The position numbers and the translations under genes were made by a program. The notes beneath the pieces were generated by a model. It made no database searches and was not told the DNA's origin. It saw nothing but the letters and a program-made list of their open reading frames with translations. 64,000 nucleotides of DNA from Arcuatula senhousia (lineage: Eukaryota > Mollusca > Bivalvia > Mytilida > Mytilidae): assembly GCA_963971305.1 (NCBI GenBank), contig OZ020305.1, positions 2,885,001 to 2,949,000 on the forward strand, written 5' to 3'. Shown here one piece after another: positions 46,180 to 58,831 of this stretch (its first letter is position 1; every line of letters starts with the position of its first letter).

Positions 46180-48300
46180 ACATTGCGCTCTCCAATTTTC
46201 CGGTATGTCTTCGTCTTTTCTCTTGGACATTTGAGATTGATTCGTTAGTGGTGTTATTATCTTCATTATATTATACACTGATGTTTAATATGTATATTCT
46301 AAATAGTTTATCAAACTAAATGTTCTTTGTGGTAAACGAGAGAGTGTGAAATTCTGGATGAGATATCGAAGGAAACTACAAGTGATCATGGACAAGTAAA
46401 TGTGAGTTTGTCTTCTTTTTAAGTTTTCCCGTCCTCAATCGGATTAGACATACTTACTAAGTGCCCTTGATAAATGGTGGCATGTAGGTCTTTAATTTGG
46501 CAAGCTCTCTGTTGTCACCATGAATAATACCAGTCCTTCATTTCTCCTTGGAGTTGTACATTTGACGTCCAATAATCCCAAGACATTGGCCTAAAAATCA
46601 GTTAAAAAAAATGAGGTAATGAGCGGAATACTAGTACTATCGTCAGCCTAAACAAATATAAAATACACATCTTCAAAAGACTGACAGCTTCATTTACATT
46701 AGAAGCACAGTAAGAAGTAATAAGAATGCCAGTGTTTAAAGCTAGAACCGGATTTAAAAAGCACGTAGCAATATCATCTCTCTTTACAATTTTGGAAATC
46801 CAGTCAATACTGTTTTCCAACTTAACCAATGGTGTACCAGAGTTGTATAATTAAACGCTTGTATAGCTCTGAGTTTGGGGAATTACCGAACATGATCTGA
46901 TAAAGCTGTCCACATTCCACTCCAAATGCCTTGAATACATGTTACAAGAGTATTGGCCAAAAACAGAAAATCATCTGAAGATTTTTATGTTAATTATTTT
47001 GTAGTTATTTAGTAATAGATAGACCTATGTTAAATGTTTGATACTACAATATGATGTAGGCATTGCCTAAATGCGAGCACAGCAAATATATAAGTTGTCA
47101 ATGACAGCTTAATTCCATTTTTATATACCTTTTGAGTTGAAGAAGGCTACCCCCCTATACCATGAAACATCACAGATGGATCCTCTTTTTAGCCCTCATA
47201 TGACGGAGTTCCATGCATCAATTGAGGAATAAAATCGTTTAGAATTCAGAATATAAGATCTGAAGGACCCCATTCCCGAAAAGACGTGGACACTTTTGAT
47301 GCCCGGGTTCTCCACCATCTGTTACACAGTTACTTTATTTGGCTGAACGTTTTAATGTGTTGGGTTGGTGGACGGTGAATGTTGTTCCGGCCGGCATTCT
47401 GGAGTTGACCAAAGGGCTGGTTGTTGATTGACCATGAGCTGAAGTTGGTCCTGGCCCTTCTGATGCAGCCCATGGCCCTGGTCTAATAAAATAAAATGGA
47501 CGCTCAGACTGGCGAATACAGTCTGAGCTAAGTATTTATAGGACTATGTTGCACAACTGAATCATACCAAGACAATGTGTATTTCACTTAGGCATGGTCA
47601 TTAGATTCACGTTCTTTGAAAATAGAAACCAAGATATATTACGTAAAGAGGCAACCGAAGAGAGTCAAAGTGTTTGCAATAAATTGATATCTTACCTACG
47701 AATTGAGATTAGAATAAAATAGAAGTTCCTTTAAAATTAAGATTCCAAAACTTGTTCCAAGAAATTATTTTAAAAGTTATATCTATTAATTCAATTTACT
47801 TTTAACCTAGGTGAAGCCTAATCATACAAATCCAAGATGTGTTTTGTTTTTCATGTAACGTTTCCCAACCAATAGAACAAAACTACGAAATACTAAAAAT
47901 ACTAATGACATTACTTTTGCGCTCGAGGTTATGCTGAGGTATTATGATCTTTTGGACGTTCGCCTCAACCTTAATTAACAGTTGCTGATATTGCAAAAGA
48001 ATTGAACTAGAAAGAAGACACGAAAGTGTATCAATGGAATTTTTGTCACTAAATGTTTTACGAATACACCAGCTTCTTAACAAATGTTAAAACTGTTTTG
48101 ATCGATTTTATAAATCATTTTCACGTTCAAATCAAGTTAATACACACAAAATTAGCTCTGTCCATTTATATTTTCGTAATAGATGTTTAAATTTTAACCT
48201 AAGCGAGATCATGTTTATCTGTTTATTTATTACAATTTCTTTTCTAAAGATTGTACCCAAAACTTTTTGAACTATTTTCTAGCGGTGTCTTAAAAGATAG
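46180..48300. other. Intergenic, one possible orphan exon
   Basis: No gene is supported. A possible minus-strand terminal exon lies at 47482-47335: an acceptor (TTTTATTAG), an open frame beginning with a GPWAASEGPGPTSAHGQ-like reading, then TAA within a CAAATAAAG context. The block is G+C-richer than its surroundings. No partner exon or family was recognised. Confidence 0.3.
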
Positions 48301-50175
48301 CTGAAAACTAAAACAGATATTTCTAAAGTCTTATCACTTGGTTTGAATACTATGAAAGAATTAATTATTCGATACTGCGAAAAGGTATTTGAAAACAGTG
48401 GTATAAATCATTTTTGGAGTGTGAAAAATTCGCTCGATGTTTTAGACAAACTTCGCGCTTTTGAAGGTACTTTCCATACAATTGATAGCTACGATTTTTC
48501 TACTTTGTACATTAACCTTCCTCACTGTCTTATTAAAAAACAATTTGAATATCTGGTTAAATGGTGTTTCGATAAATCTAAAAGTGACTATATCTGCTCT
48601 AAAGTTTCATCGTTTTTTAGCATCGAGACTCATAAAGGTTACGTCAATTGGACTAATGCAGAAATGATAACTGCTCTAAATTATCTTTTGGACAACATTT
48701 ATATTCGTTTTGGGAGAACAATTTATCACCAAGTCATTGGTATCCCTATGGGAACTAATTGTGCCCCACTTATTGCTGACCTTTTCTTGTATTGTTTTGA
48801 ATCCCAATTTATGGCAAAACTTCAAAAAGACCCCAACAGACAACATCTCATTCAAACTTTTAATTATACATACAGATATTTAGACGACATTCTTTCACTA
48901 AACAATCCCACATTTTCTAATTTTATTACGGAAATTTATCCCAAGGAATTAACTTTGAATAAATCTAACCTTACTGGTGATAGATGCCCATTTTTAGATC
49001 TAGATTTAAGTATAATCAATGGAAAATTACACACTAAAATATATGATAAACGGGATGACTTTTCATTTCCTATTGTGAATTTTCCTTTTCTAGAGGGAGA
49101 TATACCACCTGCTTCGTCTTACGGAGTATATATTTCACAGTTGGTAAGATATGCTCGGATCTGCAGTGGTGTGTCTGATTTTAATGATAAAAACCGGTGT
49201 ATTACAAAAAAATTACTAAAACAAGGATATCGTTACCACAAATTAGTGAAGTCGCTTACTAAGTTTTATCATAAATATCTATACCTTATTGGAAAATTTA
49301 ACTGTACACGACGACTTTTGATTGTAAAGGGAATATCCCATCCAGATTTCTACGGTAATGTTGTTTATATAGCAAATAAATTCAAAAACAATCCCTTGGG
49401 AATGCAAAATTGGCTTAAAACTTTTTTAAATAAAGGTTATGAAATGGATATTTTAGTAGAATCTTTGAATTTAGTCTTCTTTGGTAAAAATATTGATAAT
49501 TTGATACTTACTTTAAAATGTTAATTGCCTTTTTATACTTATGTCATTTTTTAGCATTACAGCGGTCAAGTGCGTCGGTTTTGTGTGATGATGCATCATC
49601 AAATCATAAGTGTTTGACGTGTTGTGTCGGATTTAAAATCGACATACTATTTTTTTTACATTAGTCGATGGATGCTTCTTAGCTAGCTGTCAGTAACTTC
49701 GAGTGTTCTCAGGAGAGTATCTTTACGTCCCGTTAATTACTTGTTGTCCTTTTGTCTCAGATACTCTCTTGTTGAATTGACCTTCTATCGATTTGATTTT
49801 TACTGTGTGTTAGTTTTTGCTTTGTTATTGATTATCATTAGGGGGAAGGTTGGCGCCAAAAAACTAGTTTAACCCCGCCACATTTTTATGTGCCTGTCCC
49901 AAGCCAGGAATCTTTATCAAAGCTTATGTTTGTATTTAGTCGAATTTATGTTAATTGTTTTTTTGTCAAGAAGAGGGTCTTTCAATGCACTTTGGGATTG
50001 GGCTTGAATCATATGTATTTTATTTTTAATTCAGGGGCCAATTGAAAAACAGCGAGCAGTGACCGCTGGTCACATTGAAGGCTGCTGGCTGTTTTCCATT
50101 GTGGATATTTGAAATATACGTTTATAATGTAGGTTGTGTCGCGTACACTTATTCCACATCTCATTTTCTTCTATT
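48301..50175 (+). mobile_element. Family-2 reverse-transcriptase element RT4, 5'-truncated, catalytic motif intact
   Basis: The ORF is open from 48301 to the stop at 49522-49524; the first ATG is at 48352. The start aligns with the middle of the RT1 ORF (ISKVLS ... NSGINHFWSVKNS against ITKILS ... RSGINHMWILKNS), so an N-terminal part of roughly 200 residues is missing. Motifs seen are DFSTLYINLPH, GIPMGTNCAPLIADLFLYCF, the catalytic YRYLDDILSLNN, KIYDKRDDFSFPIVNFPF, YGVYISQLVRYARIC and a distinctive C-terminus (IVKGISHPDFYGNVVYIANK). No GIY-YIG domain is present. The 3' tail at 49840-50175 (GGGGGAAGGTTGGCGCC ... GTGTCGCGTACACTTATTCC) is shared with 17600-17970. This is a separate lineage from RT1-RT3 with an uninterrupted frame, hence comparatively young. 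Confidence 0.75.
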
Positions 50176-50544
50176 AAGATTTCCAGGGCTGTCAACTTTG
50201 AAATCTTAATGTTTTTTTAACATTTCTGGGATTTTTCATGTGATATTCAGTAAAGACCAGAAAATCGGAAAGGTTGGCAGACCACAGGCGCTTTGAATAT
50301 GGATTTTATATACCCCTACCCACTTTTTTTTAGAATAATGCAGACTTGCATTTGTTATTTGCGTCCTATGAAATGTTGTCCCGCGGTATTTGTTTTTACT
50401 ACCATTGGATATTGAATGTTTTAATATGATAAAGGCCCTGCCTTTTTAGCGAGCATCGAAAATCTATATACCTTTTAAAAATAAATCCATGTGCTCGACC
50501 GGCTAAGTTTAACGTAAAGAGGGAACTTTTAAAAAAGGAATTAA

Positions 50545-52612
50545 ATAGTAGCAAAGTCTGACCCCACCCAACCCAAATCATATGCACTTGGGAAAGTTGT
50601 TGTTAAAATATCTGGAATCAATAACTACTTATTAAGAATTCAATTATTTGTCCAATAATGAATCCTGTAATATTCTGGGACGACATTAAGCGGGGACGAA
50701 ATAATCCATTTTATGGATTACGTGATGTCATAGACCTGTATATTAAATATACAGATCTATGGTGACGTCATTTCCTTATCAGAGTATTTCGCGCTTCTTC
50801 AGCAGACCAAAACAACATTCAGATTCTGTCAGGTTTTTTGAGATTTTCTGAGTATCAGTGTTTTATTTGAAGCATTGGTAACAGAAGGTACATTAAGAAA
50901 CCTGGCAGAAAAAAAAAGTAAAAATATCATGCGGGACTGAGGAAAATGAGGGAAACCCCACAGGATGGGACTCTTCTTTCATTTTCAGGTAAGAACCTTT
51001 TATTTATTATTATGAGTAGGTTTTATTCAGTAAATTTATGTATTTCTTTACCTTATTTAATCTTATTTAGAATTTAACAAAGCTTGGTCAGTATCATGCA
51101 TTTGGTATGACTGGTCAATGGGAACATGTTGAAGCTAGCTCGGTAATTTCCGGAAAATCGTTTTTCAGCGGAAAAGACCGAATGGTGTTTAAATAAAAAA
51201 TTGTGTGTGTAAAAAATAAACAAGTGGATGAATGAGGGCTTGTCACTGTTTTTGAATTTAAATTTTTAAATTTTTGCATAACAGATTATGATGTATTTTT
51301 ATAAACTCAGAGGGTTGATTGTTTTTCATGCTCCGTGCCTATTATTTTTTTCATTCCGTAAAAGTAAACCTGTTCTGGTTTTATCGTCAGTATATTTCTG
51401 GCACATCTCAAAACGTGCACAATGCCGTAGGGCTCGCATCTGCGATGCCCGCTATGACAAAATTAATATGCAGTTTTTAACGATGTTCTAAGTTAAATTT
51501 TCAGTATGTCTTGCACGTGGAACCAGTTTGAAACTTTCACAAGATGTGTGTTTTAGAAATACAAGTTTTTGAAAAAAATATGGAGCTGGTTCTGCGTGCA
51601 AGGCTATACTTCCGGGAATGATTATATCATTCATTTGCTCCACTATCCCATAGGCACAATATACAAATCATTTGCGGTGGTTCATTTCAAGCACCATTTA
51701 CTAACAAATAAAATAAGCTTTTCAACTACAGACGTTTATTTAAAAAAAAATAGAAATATTAACCTTTCCAACAAGACATTTTGTGATAGAAATAATTTAA
51801 TTTAAATTTTGACTTTCGCAGTGGGCTGAAAAAGGGTCTTATCGCAACCATCGCAACCCATCCTTTCTTTTAAAACAACTACTCATAACTGGTCCAAAAC
51901 CTCATTATTTACTTAACCCTTAACTCTTAAAAATTTTATAAAACCTTTCTAATGCATTAAATTATAAAATATAAGATTGCAATGAATCATTATCGTTTGC
52001 AGTAAAGAAATTGCCACAGTTGAAGTCCAAAAGTTATATTTTCCCAATAAAGAAAGAGGTGTTTAATGTAAGCATTACAAAACGAGTATTTACGTTTTGA
52101 AGCGATAAAAACTCGTATCACATCTCGTTACAGGACAAAATATCAGAGTTGTATGTTGCAGGATTGATGACCGTGATAGTGAGCCAGGTTTCTTTATAAA
52201 CTTTCTGTTACCAATACTACAAATAGAACACTGATACTCGGAAAATCTCACAAAACCTGACAGAATCTGAGTGTTGTTTTGGTCTGCTGAAGAAGCGTGA
52301 AAGTAGACTGGTCCCCGCTCGTAATATTCAGTATCGTTACACATATACAAATATATTGCGTGGAAGTGTATAGCTACTGCTAAAACCTGTAACGCGGTCC
52401 CGGGAACCAGGATAGCGTGAAATATTCTGACAAGGAAATTACGTCATGGAATCCATAAAGGAATAATTTCGTCCCCGCTAAATGTCGTCCCAGAATTTTA
52501 CAAGTATTTATTATTTGCAATAATTGAATCCTAAATATTTTTAACAACAATTTTCTCAAGTGCATATGATTTTAGTAAGGTGGGGTCAGACATTGCTGCT
52601 ATTTCTTTAGGA
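50545..52612. mobile_element. Large foldback element with about 330-380 bp inverted arms
   Basis: The left arm, about 50545-50870, and right arm, about 52231-52612, are reverse complements in ordered blocks: CAAAGTCTGACCCCACC / GGTGGGGTCAGACATTG, TTCTGGGACGACATTAAGCG / GCTAAATGTCGTCCCAGAA, GGGGACGAAATAAT / ATTATTTCGTCCCC, and CAGATTCTGTCAGG / CCTGACAGAATCTG. A small nested palindrome (ATAGACCTGTATATT ... AATATACAGATCTAT) sits in the left arm. The loop of about 1.36 kb shows no transposase. Confidence 0.65.
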
Positions 52613-52956
52613 AAGTATCCTCTTCTTAAGATATATCTAAAAAACTCATATTAAATAACCAGACATCTAGAAGTTAGAAAGGACAAATAAAATTTCAAAG
52701 TCCAAATTACCACATCAAAATAAAAAGAAGTGAACAAACAAACACAAGCTACAAAAAAGATCTAGAACAATTAACACAAACTAAAACCACCTAACTGGGA
52801 TGATCGATCTCGATATGACCTTGATTAATGTCCAGGTTAGGTTAAATAAATTCGTAATATATTTTTGTTTTCAGATAACAACCCGATTTAATTTAAAATG
52901 CAAATCCAAGAATGAAGTGATGCAAGAAATTAAGTTGTTTCTTTTATTTCTTACCC

Positions 52957-53822
52957 TGGGGCCTGTTTAACAAACCTATCTAAAGATATGTCTGAAGATG
53001 TGCATAAGAGATGGAATTGAGATGGTCTTTTGACCATCTTATTTCATGTCTAAAACCACACAACAAAGCTGTCTTATGGGTATCTTAGTTAAGATGGTCT
53101 TTTTATGGTCATTATTTAATGTTAGCATCTGTTATGATATTATTAGTCATTGACAAAATTTGACTGTTACTCGTTTCGATATGTTATAATACACCAAAGA
53201 TAAAAAAAAAACAAAAAAAAACATTTTCTGTATTTCATTTGATAGCATTTTATATCGATATGATGGCAAATAAACAGAATTTAAAAATAAATTAAGAATT
53301 AATTTAGTTTCAAACTTCAACTTATCGTTGAAACTTTATATTTAACTACAGGTAATTCACAAAACAACATGTATCCTCTTCAATAAGAAAACTTTCGTGT
53401 AAAGAACTTAGATACAATAAGATCAACAGAGATCAAGTTGGTCAATACATTTGCATGTTTTAAATACTTACGAATTAAGAAACGGTTACGTTACACTTAG
53501 TGTAGTTCACGTGCAAAAAATAAGGTGTGCGTTTAGGAGTCCTTATTTGCTCGAATATTACACTATGTAAAACTGCACCAAAGACAAAAATACGGAATAC
53601 ATATTAAGGATTTGTTTACTTTTAAAAGTCATTAAAACCATTTTTTGTCTATTTTTAGACCACCATAAGACAACTAATTCGTGATCTTAATGTTAGGATT
53701 AAAAATTTGTGATGTCTAAAGATAAGACGTCTTCGATGAACAGATTTAGGACTAAGATTTGTCTATAGACCATCTTTAGACACGTCTTAGTCATAAGACA
53801 CTTTTGTTAAACAGGCCCCTGG
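52957..53822. mobile_element. MITE-like element, about 0.87 kb
   Basis: The termini GGGGCCTGTTTAACAAA and TTTGTTAAACAGGCCCC are perfect inverted repeats. Further in, GATGGTCTTTTGACCATCTT and the ATAGACCATCTTTAGACACG-type words repeat in both orientations. The CAGGGGCC-like start at the right end suggests hAT-type, but no clear 8-bp target duplication was found. It is non-coding. Confidence 0.6.
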
Positions 53823-53829
53823 ACGATAA

Positions 53830-54300
53830 ATTGAATCATCTACCGAACAAAGCTTGTTGCCAGAGAAGATATCATCAATTTATCTGTCAATAAGATAAAA
53901 TTACCTGCTTTTTTCATCGCCAGGTCTAAACGAGTTTCTGAAGAAATAAAGTTTTGTGAGAGTATAAAAATAAGTCTGCGAGGAGAAGGGCACATATTTT
54001 GCCCATTTGGATATAAAATTGTTGTTAAAAGCGTTATCTCATCAAAATGTGAGATCAATGTTGTTAATGACAAACCATGCATGATGTAATTATAAAATCC
54101 ATATATGATTGATTTCACTAGATTATTGATAGTGTCAAAGTTTTAGTTCTTCAAAAGCAGCCGACAGCTTCGTGACTTTAAAACGGACAGCTCTGTAGTT
54201 TAACATGAAGATGAATCTTTCAGCTATATATTTTTCTATGTGTGGATTTGTGTGCAGTTCTTATATCTCGTACACATATGGTGACTCTTTGGTAGACTAG
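53830..54300 (-). pseudogene. Strongly decayed family-1 reverse-transcriptase fragment
   Basis: The minus strand still shows relics of family-1 order: a site corresponding to GINHMW (TCATATATGGATTT), an IDNIF-like stretch, and a segment resembling NCAPLLADLFLYS (TGCCCTTCTCCTCGCAGACT) with frameshifts. A deletion removes sequence before the RT core. A family-1 tail (54318-54600) lies immediately upstream, the same head-to-tail order as at 25-31 kb. Confidence 0.5.
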
Positions 54301-54317
54301 TAAAACACTTCTAAGTT

Positions 54318-54600
54318 AAAGAAGCAGAGGTACTAATGGGGTATCCGAATGTCAAAAGTCCGAAAGGGCAGAGACAAAACCATTAAACACCAACAAAAAC
54401 AGGACAAAAACAGACAACATGTTAAACATGGAAACACAAAACAACTGAATATCAATCAACAACACGAACTCCAGTCGAAACAAGAGTGAACTCAGGTGCT
54501 CCGGAAGAGTAAGCAGTTCCTGCTTGCTATAGCTCACCCGTCGCGCTGCCAATAGTCAATTCAGCTTGTCAAATCCGGTAAAGGAAGACAAATAAACACC
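54318..54600 (-). mobile_element. Family-1 retroelement tail
   Basis: On the minus strand it reads GGAACTGCTTACTCTTCCGG, AGCACCTGAGTTCACTC, TTGGTGTTTAATGGTTTTGT and GGATACCCCATTAGTACCTC, a well-preserved tail. Confidence 0.65.
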
Positions 54601-55419
54601 CTTTGACAAACCAAACAAACAAATCAGAAATGTTCATACATGTAGCTTTGTAGCACATATGCTTCTACCAACAACTATTCTAAAACTTTATTTAATCTTA
54701 TAAACGCTTATCATACATCGCTGAATTACTTACATTCCATATATTATCTTACAGTTAATTGTTACTTACAACAATGATTTCTTTTCATTACAGACCGATA
54801 ACTGGGAAAACAAATTATATAAAAAAACCACTAAAATTTACATATTTTTACCATAATTAAAGCCTAGATTAGACTCAAACCTACACTAAATCCTCTATAG
54901 TTCTATACCTGCTCTGAAAAGTACATAAACATGGGTGTTATTAAATAAAAGTAAAAAAAAAAACTATACATCGACCAGCTTATTTTTTTAAGAACTGACG
55001 TCGCATTTTTTACTTTTAAAACAAGCTTTAAAAAATTAATTAATATCTTTATTTGCAAAATACACCCATATGGGTCAAAACATGTATAATAAATAACGTT
55101 CAAAAGATCGGTAAAATAAAAATAATACCATGCCGGAAATGGGACGCTAAATTTCCGTTTTTTCGAATAAGATTATCTCTGAAAGTTTCCCTTTCAGTTG
55201 AGCACACTTTCGTTACTAAATTATAAGGAATTACTTAAATTCGACCTTTGTATTTTACTTAAAAATTTCTAGGATGTCACTCTCCGAAACTAACTTGTAA
55301 ACAAAACCGAGCTGTGTCTTAGAACTTTTATGTTACTCCCTCAAATGTAGATTGCATATTGATATGAACGATGTGTAGTCATGGTCAGAAATTATTTAAC
55401 TTTGTTTAAACATATCTGA

Positions 55420-55560
55420 GTGTGTGCTGTAATGGTTAAAGCATTGCCAAAACAGGAACTGCTTACACTATAGAGGAAACACGCACCAGAGTTCCTCTCG
55501 TTTCGAATTAAGTTTACATGGATGATGGCGGTGTGGTTCTAATATGCGTGTTTTGTTTAT
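55420..55560 (+). mobile_element. Diverged family-1 retroelement tail
   Basis: CAGGAACTGCTTACAC, CAGAGTTCCTCTCGTTTCGA and the GATGGCGGTGTGGTTCT segment follow the family-1 tail order with many changes. Confidence 0.4.
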
Positions 55561-55784
55561 GTTTCCTATCATTTGATTTTTTAATTGTTAAAACAAGTAA
55601 TTAAAATTAATTTATAAGAAATGACCACAAAATTTTTTTCTGTCTATTTGAAATAATATTTTAAAATGTTGCACACAGTGATGATTGTATGTCTACCATT
55701 AAAGTCTTTTGTGTCCTATAAGTACGCCTTTACTTCTTCAATCAAACAGATATAATACATGTATTGTACTTAGCATAAAACACC

Positions 55785-56130
55785 TATGTTGTAAGCAGGT
55801 ACTGGTATTACAACATACTTGTTGCGTAAGGAAGAAAGGAAATTAGGAAACAAGCAGCCTTGAAGAAAAACAAAATTAACCAAGGGTTGACAAAATTATC
55901 GATTTTGATCCGTCCATTTTGATAATTCCTACCGATTCTGTCAGTTCAATAGTTTCTTGGTCCACGTTTTGGCATAATCCAAAACAGCATTTATCATCTT
56001 CTATTTTTGACGCTTCTGTCTTTAGCCCACGAGAATACCTTGCGTAATAAATTATCTAGATGTATCTTAAGATCGATTTATATCGCCTCTAATAACATGA
56101 ACATATAAGCCTTGGACAAAACAAAAGACG
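55785..56130 (-). pseudogene. Decayed N-terminal family-1 RT fragment
   Basis: On the minus strand it retains relics of the RT1 N-terminal region in order: a site like HVITGDLK (GTTATTAGAGGCGA), the WIKR/DDV neighbourhood, and a YVVTPA-like stretch (CAAGTATGTTGTAATACCAG). Stops and frameshifts are frequent. Confidence 0.4.
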
Positions 56131-57255
56131 TGGAACTTGTAGTTTCGTAAACTTCAATTCAATAATTAGGTGCTGTAATGTTTCTTTAATGAAAATTCTA
56201 CCGCTCATAGTCATTGCATGCGGTAGGAAACACTATCTATTACTATATAATAGTTGTTAACGCATGGTTATCCTGTTTCAATATATTGCTGATATTCTGA
56301 TGTTTTTGAGTGTTGTATAAGTTTTTTTTATTGATCCTCTTATGTGACTTTTTCATACTTATGTCTAGTATTTGATTTAAATTCGGTTGATGGGAGGAAA
56401 CTACTTAAAATTGGCATTTATATCACAACCGTAAAGGTAAAACCTCCTTTAGTACCTTTGAGTTAAAGTGCATTATAAAGCAATTTTCTCTTCTCAGTAC
56501 GAAGAAGTTTATTTTGTTATAGAATTAAACAGACGGAATAGGGTCATATCACAAATGATGCTAGAAATTCTATTAAAAGGGGATATATCTGTACATTTTG
56601 TTTCTAATCCATGGTCGCATAGATCTTTAAAATTCTTTACTTGCAGGAAAATAAAGGACAACGCGAACATAAAGAACACCTAAAAGATACTGTAGACTTA
56701 CTAGCAAGTCATTAAACGTATCTCGCGAAGATCTAGCGTCAGGTTGACCAGCAGCTATTTGCGACTTGTACTACCGTTTAAAACCATAAAAAATGATAAA
56801 GTTATGATATGATTTGGATTTGTTTCAAACAGGTTGATGAAAGACCTTTCACTATATATAGTGTTATATACATGACTTACTCTTTCACAATTGTTATAAG
56901 GTCCTTAAAGCTTTGCAGTGCCTATAACATTACAATTGTTTTTTTTTCAAATGATGAATTAGTATTGGGGAAAAAAACGATCATAATTAATCAATTTATT
57001 ATTGCATGTTTTTTACATTTATTACTTTGTTTTATTTACCAGGTTCGCCACGGGTAAAAAAATTCGGACTTTTTCGAACCCCTGCCAAAATTATCGGGAA
57101 ACTTAAGCTTCACGCAATCTTGTAAATAGGATATAGTAATACTTATAAAAATAAAAGAAGTTACATTAGAGAACTCATGAGACTTTGTTGTCAATTATTT
57201 AGAAGAGTTCAGTATGGGATGAATTTGATAAATAATGATAAGATTTATATATATG
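56131..57255. other. Intergenic, no gene seen
   Basis: AT-rich; the open frames at 56468-56683 and 56809-57057 lack recognisable domains. Confidence 0.45.
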
Positions 57256-57261
57256 TTACAG

Positions 57262-57370
57262 TAAATATGTGTTTTCAGTAAATACATGAATTTACTATAA
57301 TTTAGTAAATACGTGAATTTAATAACCTGTGACCCAGAAAATACGTGAATTCACTTAACTTTTGAAGATA
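57262..57370. repeat. Degenerate AAATACGTGAATT repeats
   Basis: AAATACATGAATTTA, AAATACGTGAATTTA and AAATACGTGAATTCA occur at irregular spacing of about 35-40 bp. Confidence 0.5.
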
Positions 57371-57547
57371 TTTAACACGTTTTTACTGATACCTATTTTG
57401 GAAGAAAAAATTTGTAGATTAAAATTTTCTGGGTCGAATATTTAATAAAATTCATACTTAACCAATGTTATTAGTAGTTTTCACTTGTTTACATATATTT
57501 AACATGTTTGTACGGAGCCCGGATAGGGACATTCAAAGAAAAAAATG

Positions 57548-57795
57548 TGTGCGCTCATTATATCTATTTTGTGCGCACAATATATTATTTCGTGCGCATA
57601 ATATATTATTTTGAGCCTACAATATATTATTTTGAGTGCACGTTATATTTTATTTTGCGCACATCATATTATTTTGAGCTCATATCATAGATTTTAGTGT
57701 GTGCAAATCATACTAATTTGAGCGCACAACATATTATTTTGAGCGCACATGATATATCTTAAGCGCATGTAATTATTTTGAGCGCGCAACAAATA
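57548..57795. repeat. Minisatellite with a unit of about 20-24 bp containing GCGCACA and TATTATTTTGAG
   Basis: About ten imperfect units of the form TTTTGAGCGCACAATATATTA follow each other. They alternate a G+C core (GCGCAC) with an AT spacer. A 60-aa frame across it is a by-product. Confidence 0.7.
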
Positions 57796-58580
57796 TTTAA
57801 TATGAAGTAAATGACACCGCGAGAGTCATGATACTAGTATTAATGGGATCGCTACCACGAAGTCAACAAAAAGATACAAAACCGTGAGAAACTAATGTCA
57901 ATGGCCTTACACAAAACTAAAAATGAGCACCTTTGCTCCAAAAAGATAAGAAGTTTCTGCTTTGTAAAACACACCTGCGTCCTTGCAAATGAACTGTTTA
58001 GAGTAAGTCAAATATGGTAATGAAAATGAATGAAATCAAAACATAATACAAAAACACAATTTGTGTTTATTAGAGTGATTTATTATAGGGACGCTAGTTT
58101 TTGGATGCATACAAAAAAGGTGCACATACATGTATACATATACATGACCTACACATCATTACAGAAACATTATAAATAATATATTATTAGTGATTGTATT
58201 GCCACATGTAAAGTAGATCTTATATAATAAATATGTCTATCCTCAAGTACTTGCATTGTAATAGTTAATTCAATCATAATAATCAGTCCATAAAACTTAA
58301 ATAAATATAACAATTCTAGAATTTACAATAGGTAGAAGACACAAATGAAATAATCATCACACAAACTTGTAAACCCTTTTTAATTATAACTATTTATTTA
58401 TGTACGGTAATGCTAAAATCAATAAAAAGTAACAAAATGTGAATTTGACAGTAGATCTGAGTATCAAGACATGCTTGGTATATAAGAGGCATCGAGTTTT
58501 TCTTGAAATTAGTAAAGGAATGAACATCATCAATAATTTTGTGAACATGCATTAAACAGTTTACAAAGTTAAAAAAATAG

Positions 58581-58831
58581 ACAATGGATATGGTAGGGTA
58601 CAGCTGCAAACAGGAACGTGTGTTATGTTTTACAGTATGATGTCCGTGGTCATGTGGAATCCTCGACGGACTGGAGACTGCTAGGCGACAGGTGCCGCAG
58701 AGGTATGGGTTCGAATCCAGCTCACACCCTGTTGGATTTTCCAATGTTATTTGCAGTACAAAGACTTGATGTCATACTGTAAAACATAACACACGTTGCC
58801 ACTTTGCAGCTGTACCCTACCATATCAATTA
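58581..58831. mobile_element. Inverted-repeat element with a tRNA-like (B-box) core
   Basis: The arms of about 58 bp are inverted: ATATGGTAGGGTACAGCTGC ... GTTATGTTTTACAGTATGA against TCATACTGTAAAACATAAC ... GCAGCTGTACCCTACCATAT. The core of about 140 bp contains a perfect RNA polymerase III B box (GGTTCGAATCC at 58708-58718) within a G+C-rich stretch. No complete tRNA cloverleaf could be drawn. Confidence 0.6.

Noticed and set aside
45599..46319. ORFs of 70-106 aa sharing DMLYIDISRSNLSSVAF as a duplicated small gene
   Set aside because: The ORFs arise from the 185-bp direct repeat, both strands are open, and diverged non-coding relatives occur elsewhere in the window.
58640..58740. Functional tRNA gene
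   Set aside because: The B box is perfect, but no convincing acceptor stem or A box could be aligned, and it sits within inverted repeats.
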